A stretch of DNA of 64,000 nt from Streptomyces sp. NK15101 (GCF_020400725.1 NZ_JAINVG010000005.1:62001-126000); one strand, 5' to 3'. Counted from the stretch's first letter, positions 29,576 to 38,741 are shown. A program made the numbers and translations. Notes: generated by a model from the letters alone, not told the origin.

Positions 29576-31792
29576 TCAGCGCGGCGGTCGGGTGGTGGTG
29601 GTCACGCCCGGCTCGCCGGCGTCCGGCGGCTGGATCGAGGTCTGCGGGGCCGTCGGCTCCACGGTCACCGTCGGCTCCTGTGTGGGCTCCGGCGGCGTGG
29701 TGACGGGGTCGCGCGTCGGCTGCGGCGGCGTGGTGGCCGTCGAGGTCGGCGGGGCGGTCGAGCCCGGGGAGGCCGTGGTCGGCTCCTCGGTCGGCTCCTC
29801 TTCCTCCGGCGCCTCGGTGGTCGAGGTGGGCTCCGGCAGCGTGTCGTCCGGGGCGGCGCCGTCGGTCTCCAGGTCGAAGGAGGCGTCCGAGCCGCCGTTC
29901 AGCGCGCGCTCGGTGTAGTCGCCCCAGATCTGGGCGGGCGTGCGGCCGCCGTTGGCGCGGCCGGGGTTGATGGTGTCGGTGAGGGTGACCTGGTTGCCCT
30001 TGGCGTCCTCGCCGAAGAGGCCGACGGCGGTGACGAGTTCGGGGGTGTAGCCGACGAACCAGGCGGACCGGTTGTTCTCGGAGGTGCCGGTCTTGCCGGC
30101 GGCCTCGTAGTTTCCGGCGGCGCGGAAGCCGGAGCCGTTCTGCACGACGCCCGTCATGGCCTGGGTGGCGGTGTCGGCGGCCTCGCGGCTGATGACCTGC
30201 TCGCCGATCGCCTCGGCGCCCTTGACCGTGCGGTCCTTGTGCTCGGCGGTCTTCACCAGGGTGGGGGTGACCTTCTTGCCGTGGTTGTCGAGCGTGGCGT
30301 AGACGCCGGCCATGTCCATCGTCGAGGCGCCCATGGTGCCGAGCGAGATGGCGGGGGTCTCGGGGAAGCCCGCGCCGTCCTTCATGCCGAGGGCGAGGGC
30401 GGTCTTCTTGGCCTTGGCCGGGGTGACGTCGACGATCATCTGGGCGTAGACCGAGTTGATCGAGCTGTTGGTGGCCTTCTGGACGGTGACGGGGCCGTAG
30501 CTCCTGTCGTCCTCGTTCTCCGGCGCGAACTCGATGGGGCTGCCGACGACCGGCCTCTGGCTGGTGCCGTCGTAGACGGTGCCGAGGCCGATCCGGCGCC
30601 CGTCCTGGGTGACCGCGCGGTTGTCGACGGCGGAGGCGAGGACGATCGGCTTGAAGGTGGAGGCGGGCTGGTAGTCGCGGCGGGTCGCGTTGGACATCCA
30701 GTGCTCGGTGGCGCCGACGCCGCCGTACAGGGCGACGACCGCGCCGGTCTTCGGGTCGACGGAGGTGGCGCCGGCCTGGACGGTCGCCTGCTTCTCGTCG
30801 CCCTTGCGGTCGAGCTTCTCCTCCAGCTGCTTGTCGACCGCCTTGACGAGGTCCTTCTGCTTCTTCTCGTCGATGTTGAGGGTGATCGTCCAGCCGCCGG
30901 CCTTGATGTCCTCCTCGCTGACGCCCTGGCGCATCAGCTCCTGGTTGGCGGCCTCGATGATGTAGCCGGTCTGGCCCTCCATGCCCGGGGCGGGCTTGGG
31001 CTTCTGCGGGACGGGGAACTTCATGCCGGCGCGCTCGGAGGCGCTGAGCCAGCCCTCGCCGACCATGTTGTCGAGGACGTAGTTCCAGCGCTCCTCGACG
31101 AGCTTGCGGCCGGTGGTGCTCGCGGAGGTCCAGTCGTACTGGTTGGGCGCCTGGAGCAGCGAGGCGAGGTAGGCGCCCTGGGCGGTGGTGAGCCTGGTGG
31201 CGTCGACGCCGTAGTACGAGCGGGCGGCGGCCTGGATGCCGTAGGCGGAGCGGCCGTAGTAGCTCGTGTTCATGTACCCGGCGAGGATGTCGCTCTTGCT
31301 CATCTTCTGGTCGACCTTGATGGCGATGACCATTTCCTTGAGCTTGCGCGTGGCCGTCTGGTCCTGGCTCAGGAAGTAGTTCTTGACGTACTGCTGGGTG
31401 ATGGTCGAGCCGCCCTGCTTGCCCTTGCCGGTGACGGTGTTCCAGGCAGCGCGGGTGGTGCCCTTGATGTCGACGCCGTTGTCCTTGTAGAAGGTCTTGT
31501 TCTCGGCGGCGACGAAGGCCTTCTGGACCGGCAGGGGGATCTTGTCGAGGCCGACGATCTCACGGTTGATCTTGCCGGTGCGGCCGAGGATCTTGCCGTT
31601 GGAGTACTTGTAGATGTTGCTCTGCATCGTCGCCTCGGCGTTCGCCGTCGGCACCGGGACCAGCAGGTAGACGACGTAGAGGGCACCCATGCCGAGCAGG
31701 CAGAACACGATGAAGGTGCCCAGGAGCTTCTTCCAGGTGAAGAGGCGGCGTATGCCGCGCTTCCTCGCCTTGCCCTCGTCCGGTCGGCCCAT
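29576..31792 (-). CDS. Class A penicillin-binding protein (transglycosylase/transpeptidase)
   Basis: The 738-residue bifunctional cell-wall synthase has an N-terminal cytosolic basic segment and one membrane helix (about 22-46). Its GT51 glycosyltransferase domain carries the catalytic Glu in FVAAENKTFYKDNGVD (about 94-108) and GGSTITQQYVKN (127-138). The transpeptidase domain has S378-T-F-K381, S444-I-N446 and K568-T-G570, the three active-site motifs. The tail from about 640 is rich in Thr, Pro and Glu. It polymerises and crosslinks peptidoglycan outside the membrane. It converges with the SpoIIE phosphatase gene, from which only a terminator separates it. Confidence 0.96.
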   Translation of the reverse strand: MGRPDEGKARKRGIRRLFTWKKLLGTFIVFCLLGMGALYVVYLLVPVPTANAEATMQSNIYKYSNGKILGRTGKINREIVGLDKIPLPVQKAFVAAENKTFYKDNGVDIKGTTRAAWNTVTGKGKQGGSTITQQYVKNYFLSQDQTATRKLKEMVIAIKVDQKMSKSDILAGYMNTSYYGRSAYGIQAAARSYYGVDATRLTTAQGAYLASLLQAPNQYDWTSASTTGRKLVEERWNYVLDNMVGEGWLSASERAGMKFPVPQKPKPAPGMEGQTGYIIEAANQELMRQGVSEEDIKAGGWTITLNIDEKKQKDLVKAVDKQLEEKLDRKGDEKQATVQAGATSVDPKTGAVVALYGGVGATEHWMSNATRRDYQPASTFKPIVLASAVDNRAVTQDGRRIGLGTVYDGTSQRPVVGSPIEFAPENEDDRSYGPVTVQKATNSSINSVYAQMIVDVTPAKAKKTALALGMKDGAGFPETPAISLGTMGASTMDMAGVYATLDNHGKKVTPTLVKTAEHKDRTVKGAEAIGEQVISREAADTATQAMTGVVQNGSGFRAAGNYEAAGKTGTSENNRSAWFVGYTPELVTAVGLFGEDAKGNQVTLTDTINPGRANGGRTPAQIWGDYTERALNGGSDASFDLETDGAAPDDTLPEPTSTTEAPEEEEPTEEPTTASPGSTAPPTSTATTPPQPTRDPVTTPPEPTQEPTVTVEPTAPQTSIQPPDAGEPGVTTTTRPPR

Positions 31793-31992
31793 GTGTCCAG
31801 TCGCTCCACTCGTCTTGTGTCCGGCGCCCTCGGTGCTGAGCCCGCCCGCGTCGGATCAGCTCAGCAAGCTAACACCGACGAGGCGGACAAAGGACAACCG
31901 ATCACGTCTTTTCCGGACGTGAGAATCAGCACCCACGCCCAGAGGAACCGACGCTCGAGCGGACCGGATGGTTGCGTGAGGGATCGGTTCCG

Positions 31993-32072
31993 TTTGGTGA
32001 CTTCGCCGTTCGGTGACTTCGCCGTTCGGTGACTTCGCCGTTCGGTGACTTCGCCGTTCGGTGACTTCGCGA
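31993..32072. repeat. Five tandem 16-base repeats upstream of the PadR operon
   Basis: The unit TTCGGTGACTTCGCCG is perfect at 32009, 32025 and 32041. A copy with one change lies at 31993, and a last copy at 32057 differs only in its final two bases. The array lies in the 364-base gap between the PBP and PadR starts. The period is not a multiple of three and no coding frame is conserved across it, so it is noncoding. Apart from this array and the PadR operator, I see nothing else in 31793-32156. Confidence 0.9.
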
Positions 32073-32117
32073 CGTGCCGGCCGGTGACCCCGCGGCGCGC
32101 CTAGACGCTCGTGGAGC

Positions 32118-32145
32118 TATACATCGTGCGTATACACGGGGTGTA
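32118..32145 (+). promoter_or_regulatory. Overlapping inverted repeats at the padR promoter
   Basis: TATAC and GTATA arms seven bases apart (32118-32134) overlap TACAC-GGG-GTGTA (32133-32145). This ends 11 bases before the padR start. PadR proteins usually repress their own promoters through such A/T-containing palindromes, so autoregulation is likely. The site is the only A/T-rich part of the region. Confidence 0.6.
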
Positions 32146-32156
32146 CAGTAGGCGGC

Positions 32157-32681
32157 ATGTCCATCGGTCACACCCTCCTCGGGCTCCTGGAGTCCGGACC
32201 GCGCCACGGCTACGACCTCAAGCGCGCCTTCGACGAGAAGTTCGGCCAGGACCGGCCGCTCCACTACGGCCAGGTCTACTCGACCATGTCCCGGCTCCTG
32301 AAGAACGGCCTGGTCGTCGTCGACGGCATCGAGGCCGGCGGCGGCCCGGAGCGGAAGCGGTACGCGATCACCGAGGCCGGCATCACCGATGTCGCCCAGT
32401 GGCTCGCCACTCCCGAGAAGCCGGAGCCGTACCTCCAGTCCACGCTCTACACCAAGGTCGTCCTGGCCCTGCTCACCGGCCGCGGGGCCGCCGAACTCCT
32501 CGACACCCAGCGCGCCGAGCACCTGCGCCTGATGCGCGAGCTCACCCGGCGCAAGCGCGACGGCGACCTCGCCGACCAGCTCATCTGCGACCACGCGCTC
32601 TTCCACCTCGAAGCGGACCTGCGCTGGCTGGAACTGACCGCCGCCCGCCTCGACGCACTCGCCGAGGAGATCCGCCGATGA
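32157..32681 (+). CDS. PadR-family transcriptional regulator
   Basis: The 174-residue protein has the PadR winged helix at the N-terminus (SIGHTLLGLLESGPRHGYDL, then GQVYSTMSRLLKNGLVVVDG and RKRYAITEAG). The C-terminal helical domain (Vir_act_alpha_C type, EHLRLMRELTRRKRDG) mediates dimers. It is the first gene of an operon: its TGA overlaps the ATG of the ABC ATPase gene (ATGA). PadR proteins with such neighbours commonly repress a drug or peptide exporter and release DNA on binding its substrate. Confidence 0.93.
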   Translation: MSIGHTLLGLLESGPRHGYDLKRAFDEKFGQDRPLHYGQVYSTMSRLLKNGLVVVDGIEAGGGPERKRYAITEAGITDVAQWLATPEKPEPYLQSTLYTKVVLALLTGRGAAELLDTQRAEHLRLMRELTRRKRDGDLADQLICDHALFHLEADLRWLELTAARLDALAEEIRR

Positions 32682-33361
32682 GCTCCGCCCCGCTCCTCCG
32701 CGCCACCGGCCTGGACAAGGCCTACGGCCCGACCCCGGCGCTCGCCGGCGCCGACTTCGCCCTGCGGGCCGGCGAGGTCGTCGCCGTCATGGGCCCCTCC
32801 GGCTCCGGCAAGTCCACGCTCCTCCACTGCCTGGCCGGCATCGTGCGCCCCGACGCCGGCACGGTCACCTACGACGGACGCGAACTCACCGCGCTCTCCG
32901 ACGGCGCGCGCAGCTCCCTGCGCCGCACCGACTTCGGCTTCGTCTTCCAGTTCGGCCAGCTCGTCCCCGAACTGACCTGCGTCGAGAACGTCGCGCTCCC
33001 CCTCCGCCTGAACGGCGAGAAGCGGAAGACGGCCGAGGCCAGGGCCGCCGAGTGGCTCGCCCGCCTGGAGGTCGGCTCCGTCGCGGGCCAGCGTCCCGGC
33101 GAGATATCCGGCGGCCAGGGCCAGCGCGTCGCCGTCGCCCGCGCCCTCGTCACCGCCCCGCGCGTGATCTTCGCCGACGAACCGACCGGCGCACTCGACT
33201 CCCTCAACGGCGAGCTGGTCATGCGGCTCCTCACCGACGCCTCCCGGGACACCGGCGCCGCCGTCGTCCTCGTCACCCACGAGGCCCGGGTCGCCGCCTG
33301 GTCCGACCGCGAGGTCGTCGTACGGGACGGTTCGGTGCGGGACGCGGAGTGGGCCGCGTGA
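32678..33361 (+). CDS. ABC transporter ATP-binding protein (MacB/LolD type)
   Basis: The 227-residue ATPase has Walker A GPSGSGKST, signature ISGGQGQRVAVARAL, Walker B VIFADEPTGALDS and the H-loop VTHEARVA. The DEPTGALDS text places it in the MacB/LolD/FtsE group, which works with FtsX-fold permeases in mechanotransmission, not classical transport. Both ends overlap neighbours by four bases (ATGA with padR, GTGA with the permease gene), so translation is coupled. Confidence 0.95.
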   Translation: MSSAPLLRATGLDKAYGPTPALAGADFALRAGEVVAVMGPSGSGKSTLLHCLAGIVRPDAGTVTYDGRELTALSDGARSSLRRTDFGFVFQFGQLVPELTCVENVALPLRLNGEKRKTAEARAAEWLARLEVGSVAGQRPGEISGGQGQRVAVARALVTAPRVIFADEPTGALDSLNGELVMRLLTDASRDTGAAVVLVTHEARVAAWSDREVVVRDGSVRDAEWAA

Positions 33362-35730
33362 GCCCCGGCACCTGGGCCCGCGACCTGACGCTCGGCGCCC
33401 GGTTCGCGGTCACCGGCGGCCGTTCCGGCCGGCTCCGCACCCTGCTGACCGCGACCGGCGTCGGCTTCGGCGTGGCCCTGCTGCTGCTCGCCGCCTCCTT
33501 CCCGAACATGCTCTTCCAGCGGGAGGTACGGGAGTCGGTCCGCGCCGTCGACGGCAGCGAGCAGGTCACCTCGCCCCGCCCCGACTCCTTCCTCCACCTC
33601 GACCGGAGCACCGTCTACCGCGACGACGTCGTCAGCGGCCTGCTGCTCCGCCCCGAGGGCGACGCGCCCCCGGTCCCGCCGGGCGCGGACCGGTTCCCCG
33701 GGACCGGCCAGATGCTGGTCTCCCCCGCGCTCGGGGAACTGCTCGACTCCCCCGAGGGCGCGCTGCTCAGGGAGCGGATCCCCTACGAGGTCGTCGGGAC
33801 GATCGGACCGGCCGGACTGATCGGCCCGGCCGAGCTGCGGTACGTCGCCCACGTCGACTTCCTGAACCCGGAGAACCTCGACGGGCGCGGCACGCGCTAC
33901 GGCTGGTCGGTGCCCGAGGAACCGATGAACGCGTTCCTGGTCCTCCTCGTCGTCGTCGCCTGCGTCGTCCTGCTCCTGCCGGTGCTCGTCTTCGTCGCGA
34001 CCGCCGTCCGCTTCGGCGGCGAGCAGCGCGACCGGCGGCTCGCGGCGCTCCGGCTGATCGGCGCGGACACCGCCATGACCCGGCGGATCGCGGCCGGCGA
34101 GTCCCTCGCGGGCGCGCTGCTCGGTCTCCTCGTGGGCCTCGGACTCTTCGCGGTGGCCCGGCAGTTCGCGGGCACCTTCACCATCTGGGACGTCAACGCC
34201 TACCCCGGCGACGTCGTGCCGATGCCGGCCCTCGCCGCGCTCGTCCTCGCCGTCGTCCCGGTCGCCTCGGTCGTGGTCACCCTCTTCGCCCTGCGCGGGG
34301 TGGCGATCGAGCCGCTGGGCGTCGTACGGACCTCCACCCCGCGGCGCCGCCGGCTGTGGTGGCGGCTGCTGCTCCTCGCGGCCGGCGCGGCCTTCCTCGC
34401 CCCGCTCATCGGCGAGGTGCGGGTGACCGAGACCAGCATCGACACCGTGGGCGTCGTGGCCGGCACGACCCTCGTCCTGATCGGCCTCACCACGCTCCTG
34501 CCGTGGCTCGTCGAAGCGGGCGTCAAGCGGCTGCACGCCGGCCCGGTGGCCTGGCAGCTCGCGGTCCGCAGGCTCCAGTTGAGCAGCGGCACGGCGGCCC
34601 GCGCGGTCAGCGGCATCGTCGTCGCGGCGACCGGGGCGATCGCGCTCCAGATGCTCTTCCAGGCGATGGAGAACGACTTCACCCGGCTCAGCGGCGAGGA
34701 CACCTCCCGCGCCCAGCTCGCGATCGGCAACGACGCGAGGAACGCCGACGAGGCGCGCGGGGTGATCGACCGCTTCCGGCGGACCGAGGGCGTCACCGGC
34801 GTGATCGGCACCGTCGAGTCCCACGTGTGGCGGCCCGGCCGCCTGAAGGAGGGCGAGGAGTTCTCCCCGACGACCTCGATCCGGGTCGGCGACTGCGCCT
34901 CTCTCCGGGAGTTCGCCACGCTCCCCTCCTGCACCGACGGGGACGTCTTCGTCTTCCTCGCCCACGGCGTCCAGGGCAATCCGCCCGACGACCGCGTCAC
35001 CGGCGTCGCCCGGCCCGGCGCCACGGTCGCCCTGCGCGACCCGCATCCGCACCCGAGCGCGCCGAAGCGCCCGGAGGGCGCGCCGCTGCCGCAGTGGCGG
35101 ATCCCCACGACGGCCCGGGTCGTGGACTCCCGCCCGGACCCGACGGGCATGTACGAGTACGGCGTCCTCGCCACCCCGTCGGCGATCGACACCGCCCTGC
35201 TCGACGAGCCAGACGCGCAGACCATGGTCCGGCTCGACCCGGCGGTGCCGGACGCCGCCGAGTACGTGCGGAACACGGCGGAGGCCATCGATCCGACGTC
35301 CTGGGTGCGCACCCTGAAGGACACCGAGCGGGACGCGGCGTTCTCCAGCGTCCGGACCGGCATCCTCGTCGGCTCCACCCTGACGATGCTGCTCGTGGCG
35401 GCCTCGCTCCTGGTCGCGACCCTGGAGCAGCTGCGGGACCGCAAGCGGCTGCTCTCCTCGCTGGTCGCCTTCGGCACCCGGCGCTCGACCCTGGGCTGGT
35501 CGGTGCTGTGGCAGACGGCGGTGCCGATCCTCCTCGGCCTGGTCCTCGCCGTGGCGGGCGGTCTCGGTCTCGGGGTCGTCCTCCTGAAGACGGGCGGTCA
35601 ACAGGTCCAGGACTGGTGGGGTTTCCTGCCCGTCGTCGGGATCGGCCTCGGACTGATCGCGGCCGTGACGCTGCTGAGCATGCCGGTGCTGTGGCGGCTG
35701 ATGCGGGCGGACGGGCTGCGGACGGAGTAA
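33358..35730 (+). CDS. FtsX-like ABC transporter permease
   Basis: The 790-residue permease starts at GTG 33358, overlapping the stop of the ATPase gene. It has the two-copy FtsX layout: an N-terminal helix (LLTATGVGFGVALLLLAASF), a large external domain (to about 185), and three helices ending near residue 330. A linker with further helices is followed by a second external domain (about 430-660) and three last helices (TGILVGSTLTMLLVAASLLV and on). The conserved EQRDRRLAALRLIGAD loop contacts the ATPase. With PadR it forms a self-regulated export or antibiotic-sensing unit; the substrate is unknown. Confidence 0.92.
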   Translation: MSPGTWARDLTLGARFAVTGGRSGRLRTLLTATGVGFGVALLLLAASFPNMLFQREVRESVRAVDGSEQVTSPRPDSFLHLDRSTVYRDDVVSGLLLRPEGDAPPVPPGADRFPGTGQMLVSPALGELLDSPEGALLRERIPYEVVGTIGPAGLIGPAELRYVAHVDFLNPENLDGRGTRYGWSVPEEPMNAFLVLLVVVACVVLLLPVLVFVATAVRFGGEQRDRRLAALRLIGADTAMTRRIAAGESLAGALLGLLVGLGLFAVARQFAGTFTIWDVNAYPGDVVPMPALAALVLAVVPVASVVVTLFALRGVAIEPLGVVRTSTPRRRRLWWRLLLLAAGAAFLAPLIGEVRVTETSIDTVGVVAGTTLVLIGLTTLLPWLVEAGVKRLHAGPVAWQLAVRRLQLSSGTAARAVSGIVVAATGAIALQMLFQAMENDFTRLSGEDTSRAQLAIGNDARNADEARGVIDRFRRTEGVTGVIGTVESHVWRPGRLKEGEEFSPTTSIRVGDCASLREFATLPSCTDGDVFVFLAHGVQGNPPDDRVTGVARPGATVALRDPHPHPSAPKRPEGAPLPQWRIPTTARVVDSRPDPTGMYEYGVLATPSAIDTALLDEPDAQTMVRLDPAVPDAAEYVRNTAEAIDPTSWVRTLKDTERDAAFSSVRTGILVGSTLTMLLVAASLLVATLEQLRDRKRLLSSLVAFGTRRSTLGWSVLWQTAVPILLGLVLAVAGGLGLGVVLLKTGGQQVQDWWGFLPVVGIGLGLIAAVTLLSMPVLWRLMRADGLRTE

Positions 35731-35786
35731 CCCGTCGACCGGATGTCCGAGGAGTACGGGGCGGTACGGGGGCGGGGCGCGGGTTC

Positions 35787-35806
35787 CTGACACCGGGGGG
35801 TGTCAG
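35787..35806. terminator. Short hairpin between the permease gene and oxyR
   Basis: CTGACACC and GGTGTCAG arms are separated by GGGG. The right arm includes the oxyR stop codon, so the hairpin best serves the convergent permease gene. Confidence 0.6.
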
Positions 35807-36777
35807 GAGCCGCCGCCCACCACCCGTACCGGAAGCTCCTCCATCGCCCCGCGCAGGGCCTGGGCCAGCTCCTCGAACTCGGCGTGCCGGGCCGCGCCCG
35901 TCCGCATCGCGAGGGCGATCCGCCGCGAGGGCGCCGGTTCGGCGAACCCCCCGGTCCACAGGGCGGTGTTGCGGGCGGTCTCGACGGTCACGGCGGTGCG
36001 CGGCAGCAGGGTCACCCCGAGGCCGCCGGCGACGAGCTGGACCAGTGTGGCGAGTCCGGCGGCGGTGGTGGTGACCTCGGCGCCCTCCGTGCGCCCGGCC
36101 TCCCGGCAGATGTCGAGGGCCTGGTCGCGCAGGCAGTGTCCCTCGTCGAGGAGCAGCAGCCGGAGCTCCCTGAGGGCCTCGCGGGGGATGTCGTCCCGCC
36201 CGGCCAGCGGGTGCCCCTCGGGGGCGACCAGGACGAAGTCCTCGTCGAAGAGGGGGAGTTCGGTGATGCCGGGCACGCCGAGCGGCACGGCGAGCAGCAG
36301 CAGGTCGAGCCGGCCGGCCGCGAGCCCCTCCAGGAGCGAGGAGGTCTGTTCCTCGTGTACCTGGAGGTCGAGCTCGGGCCAGCGGCGGTGGACGAGCCGC
36401 AGGACGGTGGGCAGCAGGTAGGGGGCGACGGTCGGGATCACGCCGAGCCGCAGGACGCCGGTGAAGGGGGCCCGGGCGGCCTCCGCCTCCTCCATCAGCT
36501 CCGCCACCGCGTCGAGGACGGTCCGGGCGCGGACCGCGAGCCGCTCCCCCGCGGGCGAGAGCAGCACCTTCCGCGTCGTACGCTCGAGGAGCTGGACACC
36601 GAGTGCCTCTTCGAGAGCCGAAACCGCGCCCGAGAGGGCGGGCTGGCTCATGCCGATGGCCGCCGCCGCGTCGCGGAAGTGCAGATGCTCGGCGACCGCC
36701 GCGAAGGCCCTGAGCTGGGAGAGGCTCGGCTGCTTGCCTCGGTGCGGGCCGCGCGGGGGGCTGTACGGGGATGCCAC
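35803..36777 (-). CDS. oxyR: LysR-type peroxide sensor OxyR
   Basis: The 324-residue protein has an N-terminal LysR HTH (LSQLRAFAAVAEHLHFRDAA, then SQPALSGAVSALEEALG). The sensor domain carries C215 and C224 (DEGHCLRDQALDIC), spaced nine residues apart like the redox pair of E. coli OxyR. It detects hydrogen peroxide by disulfide formation and activates the divergent ahpCD genes. GTG 36777 (VASPYSPP) has a GGTGG site upstream. The open frame runs far past it into the ahpC region, but that extension is antisense to ahpC and not coding. Confidence 0.95.
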   Translation of the reverse strand: MASPYSPPRGPHRGKQPSLSQLRAFAAVAEHLHFRDAAAAIGMSQPALSGAVSALEEALGVQLLERTTRKVLLSPAGERLAVRARTVLDAVAELMEEAEAARAPFTGVLRLGVIPTVAPYLLPTVLRLVHRRWPELDLQVHEEQTSSLLEGLAAGRLDLLLLAVPLGVPGITELPLFDEDFVLVAPEGHPLAGRDDIPREALRELRLLLLDEGHCLRDQALDICREAGRTEGAEVTTTAAGLATLVQLVAGGLGVTLLPRTAVTVETARNTALWTGGFAEPAPSRRIALAMRTGAARHAEFEELAQALRGAMEELPVRVVGGGS

Positions 36778-36830
36778 TGATAACCACCTTCGATCAACAC
36801 GACCCACACTAGCTATTTCACTGATCAATG
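36778..36830. promoter_or_regulatory. OxyR-type operator in the oxyR-ahpC intergenic region
   Basis: TGAT-N11-ATCA lies at 36778-36796, directly ahead of the oxyR start, and fits the LysR T-N11-A rule. A second element, CACTGATCAATG, follows at about 36819-36830 around the palindrome TGATCA. Together they cover the space from which both genes must be transcribed. Confidence 0.6.
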
Positions 36831-36909
36831 CACCCCGTGCCAGTATGTGAGACGTCCAACCCCCACGGAAGGCCCCAAAAGGGACCCTTCCTGCCTGCAA
36901 GGAGAGCGC

Positions 36910-37464
36910 GTGCTCACTGTCGGTGACAAGTTCCCCGCCTACGACCTGACCGCCTGCGTGTCGCTGGAGAGCGGCAAGGAGTTCGAGCAGATCGACCACA
37001 AGGCCTACGAGGGCAAGTGGCGCGTGGTGTTCTTCTGGCCGAAGGACTTCACCTTCGTCTGCCCGACCGAGATCGCCGCGTTCGGCAAGCTGAACGACGA
37101 GTTCGCCGACCGTGACGCCCAGATCCTCGGTGTCTCCGGCGACTCGGAGTTCGTGCACCACGCCTGGCGCAAGGACCACGCCGACCTGCGCGACCTGCCC
37201 TTCCCGATGCTGGCCGACTCGAAGCACGAGCTCATGAGCGACTGCGGCGTCCGCGGCGAGGACGGCTTCGCCCAGCGCGCCGTCTTCATCGTGGACCCGA
37301 ACAACGAGATCCAGTTCGTCATGGTGACCGCCGGCTCCGTCGGCCGTAACCCCAAGGAGGTCCTGCGGGTCCTCGACGCGCTGCAGACCGACGAGCTGTG
37401 CCCGTGCAACTGGAACAAGGGCGAGAGCACCCTCGACGCCGCCGCCCTCCTCGCGGGCGAGTAA
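36910..37464 (+). CDS. ahpC: Alkyl hydroperoxide reductase C (peroxiredoxin)
   Basis: The 184-residue protein is a 2-Cys peroxiredoxin that reduces hydrogen peroxide and organic peroxides. The peroxidatic cysteine is C51 in [14 protein letters not shown]164 and C166 (ELCPCNW) provide the resolving cysteine, as in the actinobacterial AhpC. GTG 36910 has AAGGAGAG upstream; the ATG at 36847 lies in the promoter region. It is divergent from oxyR and 13 bases ahead of ahpD, a two-gene operon expected to be induced by peroxide. Confidence 0.97.
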   Translation: MLTVGDKFPAYDLTACVSLESGKEFEQIDHKAYEGKWRVVFFWPKDFTFVCPTEIAAFGKLNDEFADRDAQILGVSGDSEFVHHAWRKDHADLRDLPFPMLADSKHELMSDCGVRGEDGFAQRAVFIVDPNNEIQFVMVTAGSVGRNPKEVLRVLDALQTDELCPCNWNKGESTLDAAALLAGE

Positions 37465-37477
37465 GGACGGATCCGAC

Positions 37478-38011
37478 ATGGCCCTCGACGAACTGAAGTC
37501 CGCCATACCGGACTTCGCCAAGGACCTGAAGCTGAACCTCGGTTCGGTCATCGGCAACAGCGACCTCCCGCAGCAGCAGCTGTGGGGCACCGTCCTCGCC
37601 TGCGCGATCGCCTCGCGCTCGCCGAAGGTGCTCAAGGAGCTGGAGCCCGAGGCCCAGGCCAACCTGAAGCCCGAGGCGTACCAGGCCGCCAAGTCCGCCG
37701 CCGCGATCATGGCGATGAACAACGTCTTCTACCGGACCCGGCACCTGCTGTCGGACCCCGAGTACGGGACGATGCGCGCCGGCCTGCGGATGAACGTCAT
37801 CGGCAACCCGGGCGTCGAGAAGGTCGACTTCGAGCTGTGGTCGCTGGCCGTCTCCGCGATCAACGGCTGCGGCCAGTGCCTTGACTCGCACGAGCAGGTC
37901 CTGCGCCAGGCCGGTGTCGACCGCGCCACGATCCAGGAGGCCGTGAAGATCGCCGCGGTGATCCAGGCGGTCGGCGTCACGCTGGACGCGGAGGCCGTGC
38001 TCGCCGAGTAG
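37478..38011 (+). CDS. ahpD: Alkyl hydroperoxide reductase D
   Basis: AhpD regenerates AhpC in actinobacteria, using a lipoamide-linked electron supply in place of AhpF. The 177-residue helical protein carries the catalytic motif C131-G-Q-C134 with H138 ([11 protein letters not shown]), the AhpD active site. A/E-rich helices surround it ([20 protein letters not shown] at the start). AAGGA precedes ATG 37478. A strong hairpin follows. Confidence 0.97.
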   Translation: MALDELKSAIPDFAKDLKLNLGSVIGNSDLPQQQLWGTVLACAIASRSPKVLKELEPEAQANLKPEAYQAAKSAAAIMAMNNVFYRTRHLLSDPEYGTMRAGLRMNVIGNPGVEKVDFELWSLAVSAINGCGQCLDSHEQVLRQAGVDRATIQEAVKIAAVIQAVGVTLDAEAVLAE

Positions 38012-38026
38012 GGCGCCGCCGTACGA

Positions 38027-38061
38027 GAAGGGCCCCGGGGCTTCGCGCCCCGGGGCCCTTC
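38027..38061. terminator. Hairpin terminator after ahpCD
   Basis: Perfect 15-base arms (GAAGGGCCCCGGGGC and its complement) flank a five-base loop, ending three bases from the stop of the convergent gene. Confidence 0.85.
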
Positions 38062-38063
38062 CG

Positions 38064-38741
38064 TCACTTCTTGAGCGCCTCCATGACGGCCAGCAGGTCC
38101 TGGGTCATGGGGACGTCGATCCCGGAGAGGTCGATCTCCTGGGTGTTCCTGGTCGCCTCCCCCTCGGTGGAGTCGTAGTCGTACTGCGACCAGACGCTGA
38201 GCTCGAACTCCGCCTGCCCGTCGAGGACGAGCAGCAGCGCCCCCTCGTTCCCCGACTGGTCGAAGAAGGCCTTCTCACCCAGGCCGTCGACGGGCTGCGG
38301 GGATCCCCCGTGCATGACCCTCGGCACGAACTCGGGGCCGGGGTCCGACTTCTTGTGCAGGGTGTACGTGATCGAGGCGCTGTACCCCTTGTCCGGCGGA
38401 CCGAGGGTGAGCGAGCATCCGGCCTGGAAGAGGGCCGGGTCCTCGATGGAGGGGCCCGAACCGTCCTGCCCGACCTCTCCGAGGACGCCTTCGAGCGCCT
38501 TCAGTTCGAGCGTGCGGCAGAAGTCCGCGGTGTCCCGGTACCCGCCGAGGTCGGGCCCCGGGTCCTGCCGCTGCTGGTACGCGTAGAGTCCGCCGCCCCA
38601 CACCGCCGAGGCGAGCACCGCGCCGCCGAGCGCCCACGGCCAGGGGCGGCGGGCCCGGGGCGGGCGCGGCGGCGGGGTCTCGGTGAGCGTTTCCGGGGCG
38701 CCGAACTCCCCGCCGCCCACGAGCTCCGGCTCCGATATCAC
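38064..38741 (-). CDS. Membrane-anchored protein of unknown function
   Basis: The 225-residue protein has a Pro/Arg-rich cytosolic start, one membrane helix (WPWALGGAVLASAVWGGGLYA, about 33-53) and an extracytoplasmic domain with two cysteines (DFCRTLEL and AGCSLTLG). I do not recognise the family. GTG 38741 has GGAGGG five bases upstream, and its first four bases overlap the stop of the AI-2E permease gene (GTGA). It is therefore cotranslated with that permease and may be an accessory to it. Confidence 0.8.
   Translation of the reverse strand: MISEPELVGGGEFGAPETLTETPPPRPPRARRPWPWALGGAVLASAVWGGGLYAYQQRQDPGPDLGGYRDTADFCRTLELKALEGVLGEVGQDGSGPSIEDPALFQAGCSLTLGPPDKGYSASITYTLHKKSDPGPEFVPRVMHGGSPQPVDGLGEKAFFDQSGNEGALLLVLDGQAEFELSVWSQYDYDSTEGEATRNTQEIDLSGIDVPMTQDLLAVMEALKK

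Noticed and set aside
29570..32032. 820-codon frame opposite the penicillin-binding protein
   Set aside because: Low-complexity Gly/Val/Leu/Asp text with no domain, while the opposite strand encodes a complete class A PBP.
36778..37722. N-terminal extension of OxyR by over 300 residues
   Set aside because: It is antisense to ahpC. LysR proteins begin just before the HTH, as with GTG 36777.
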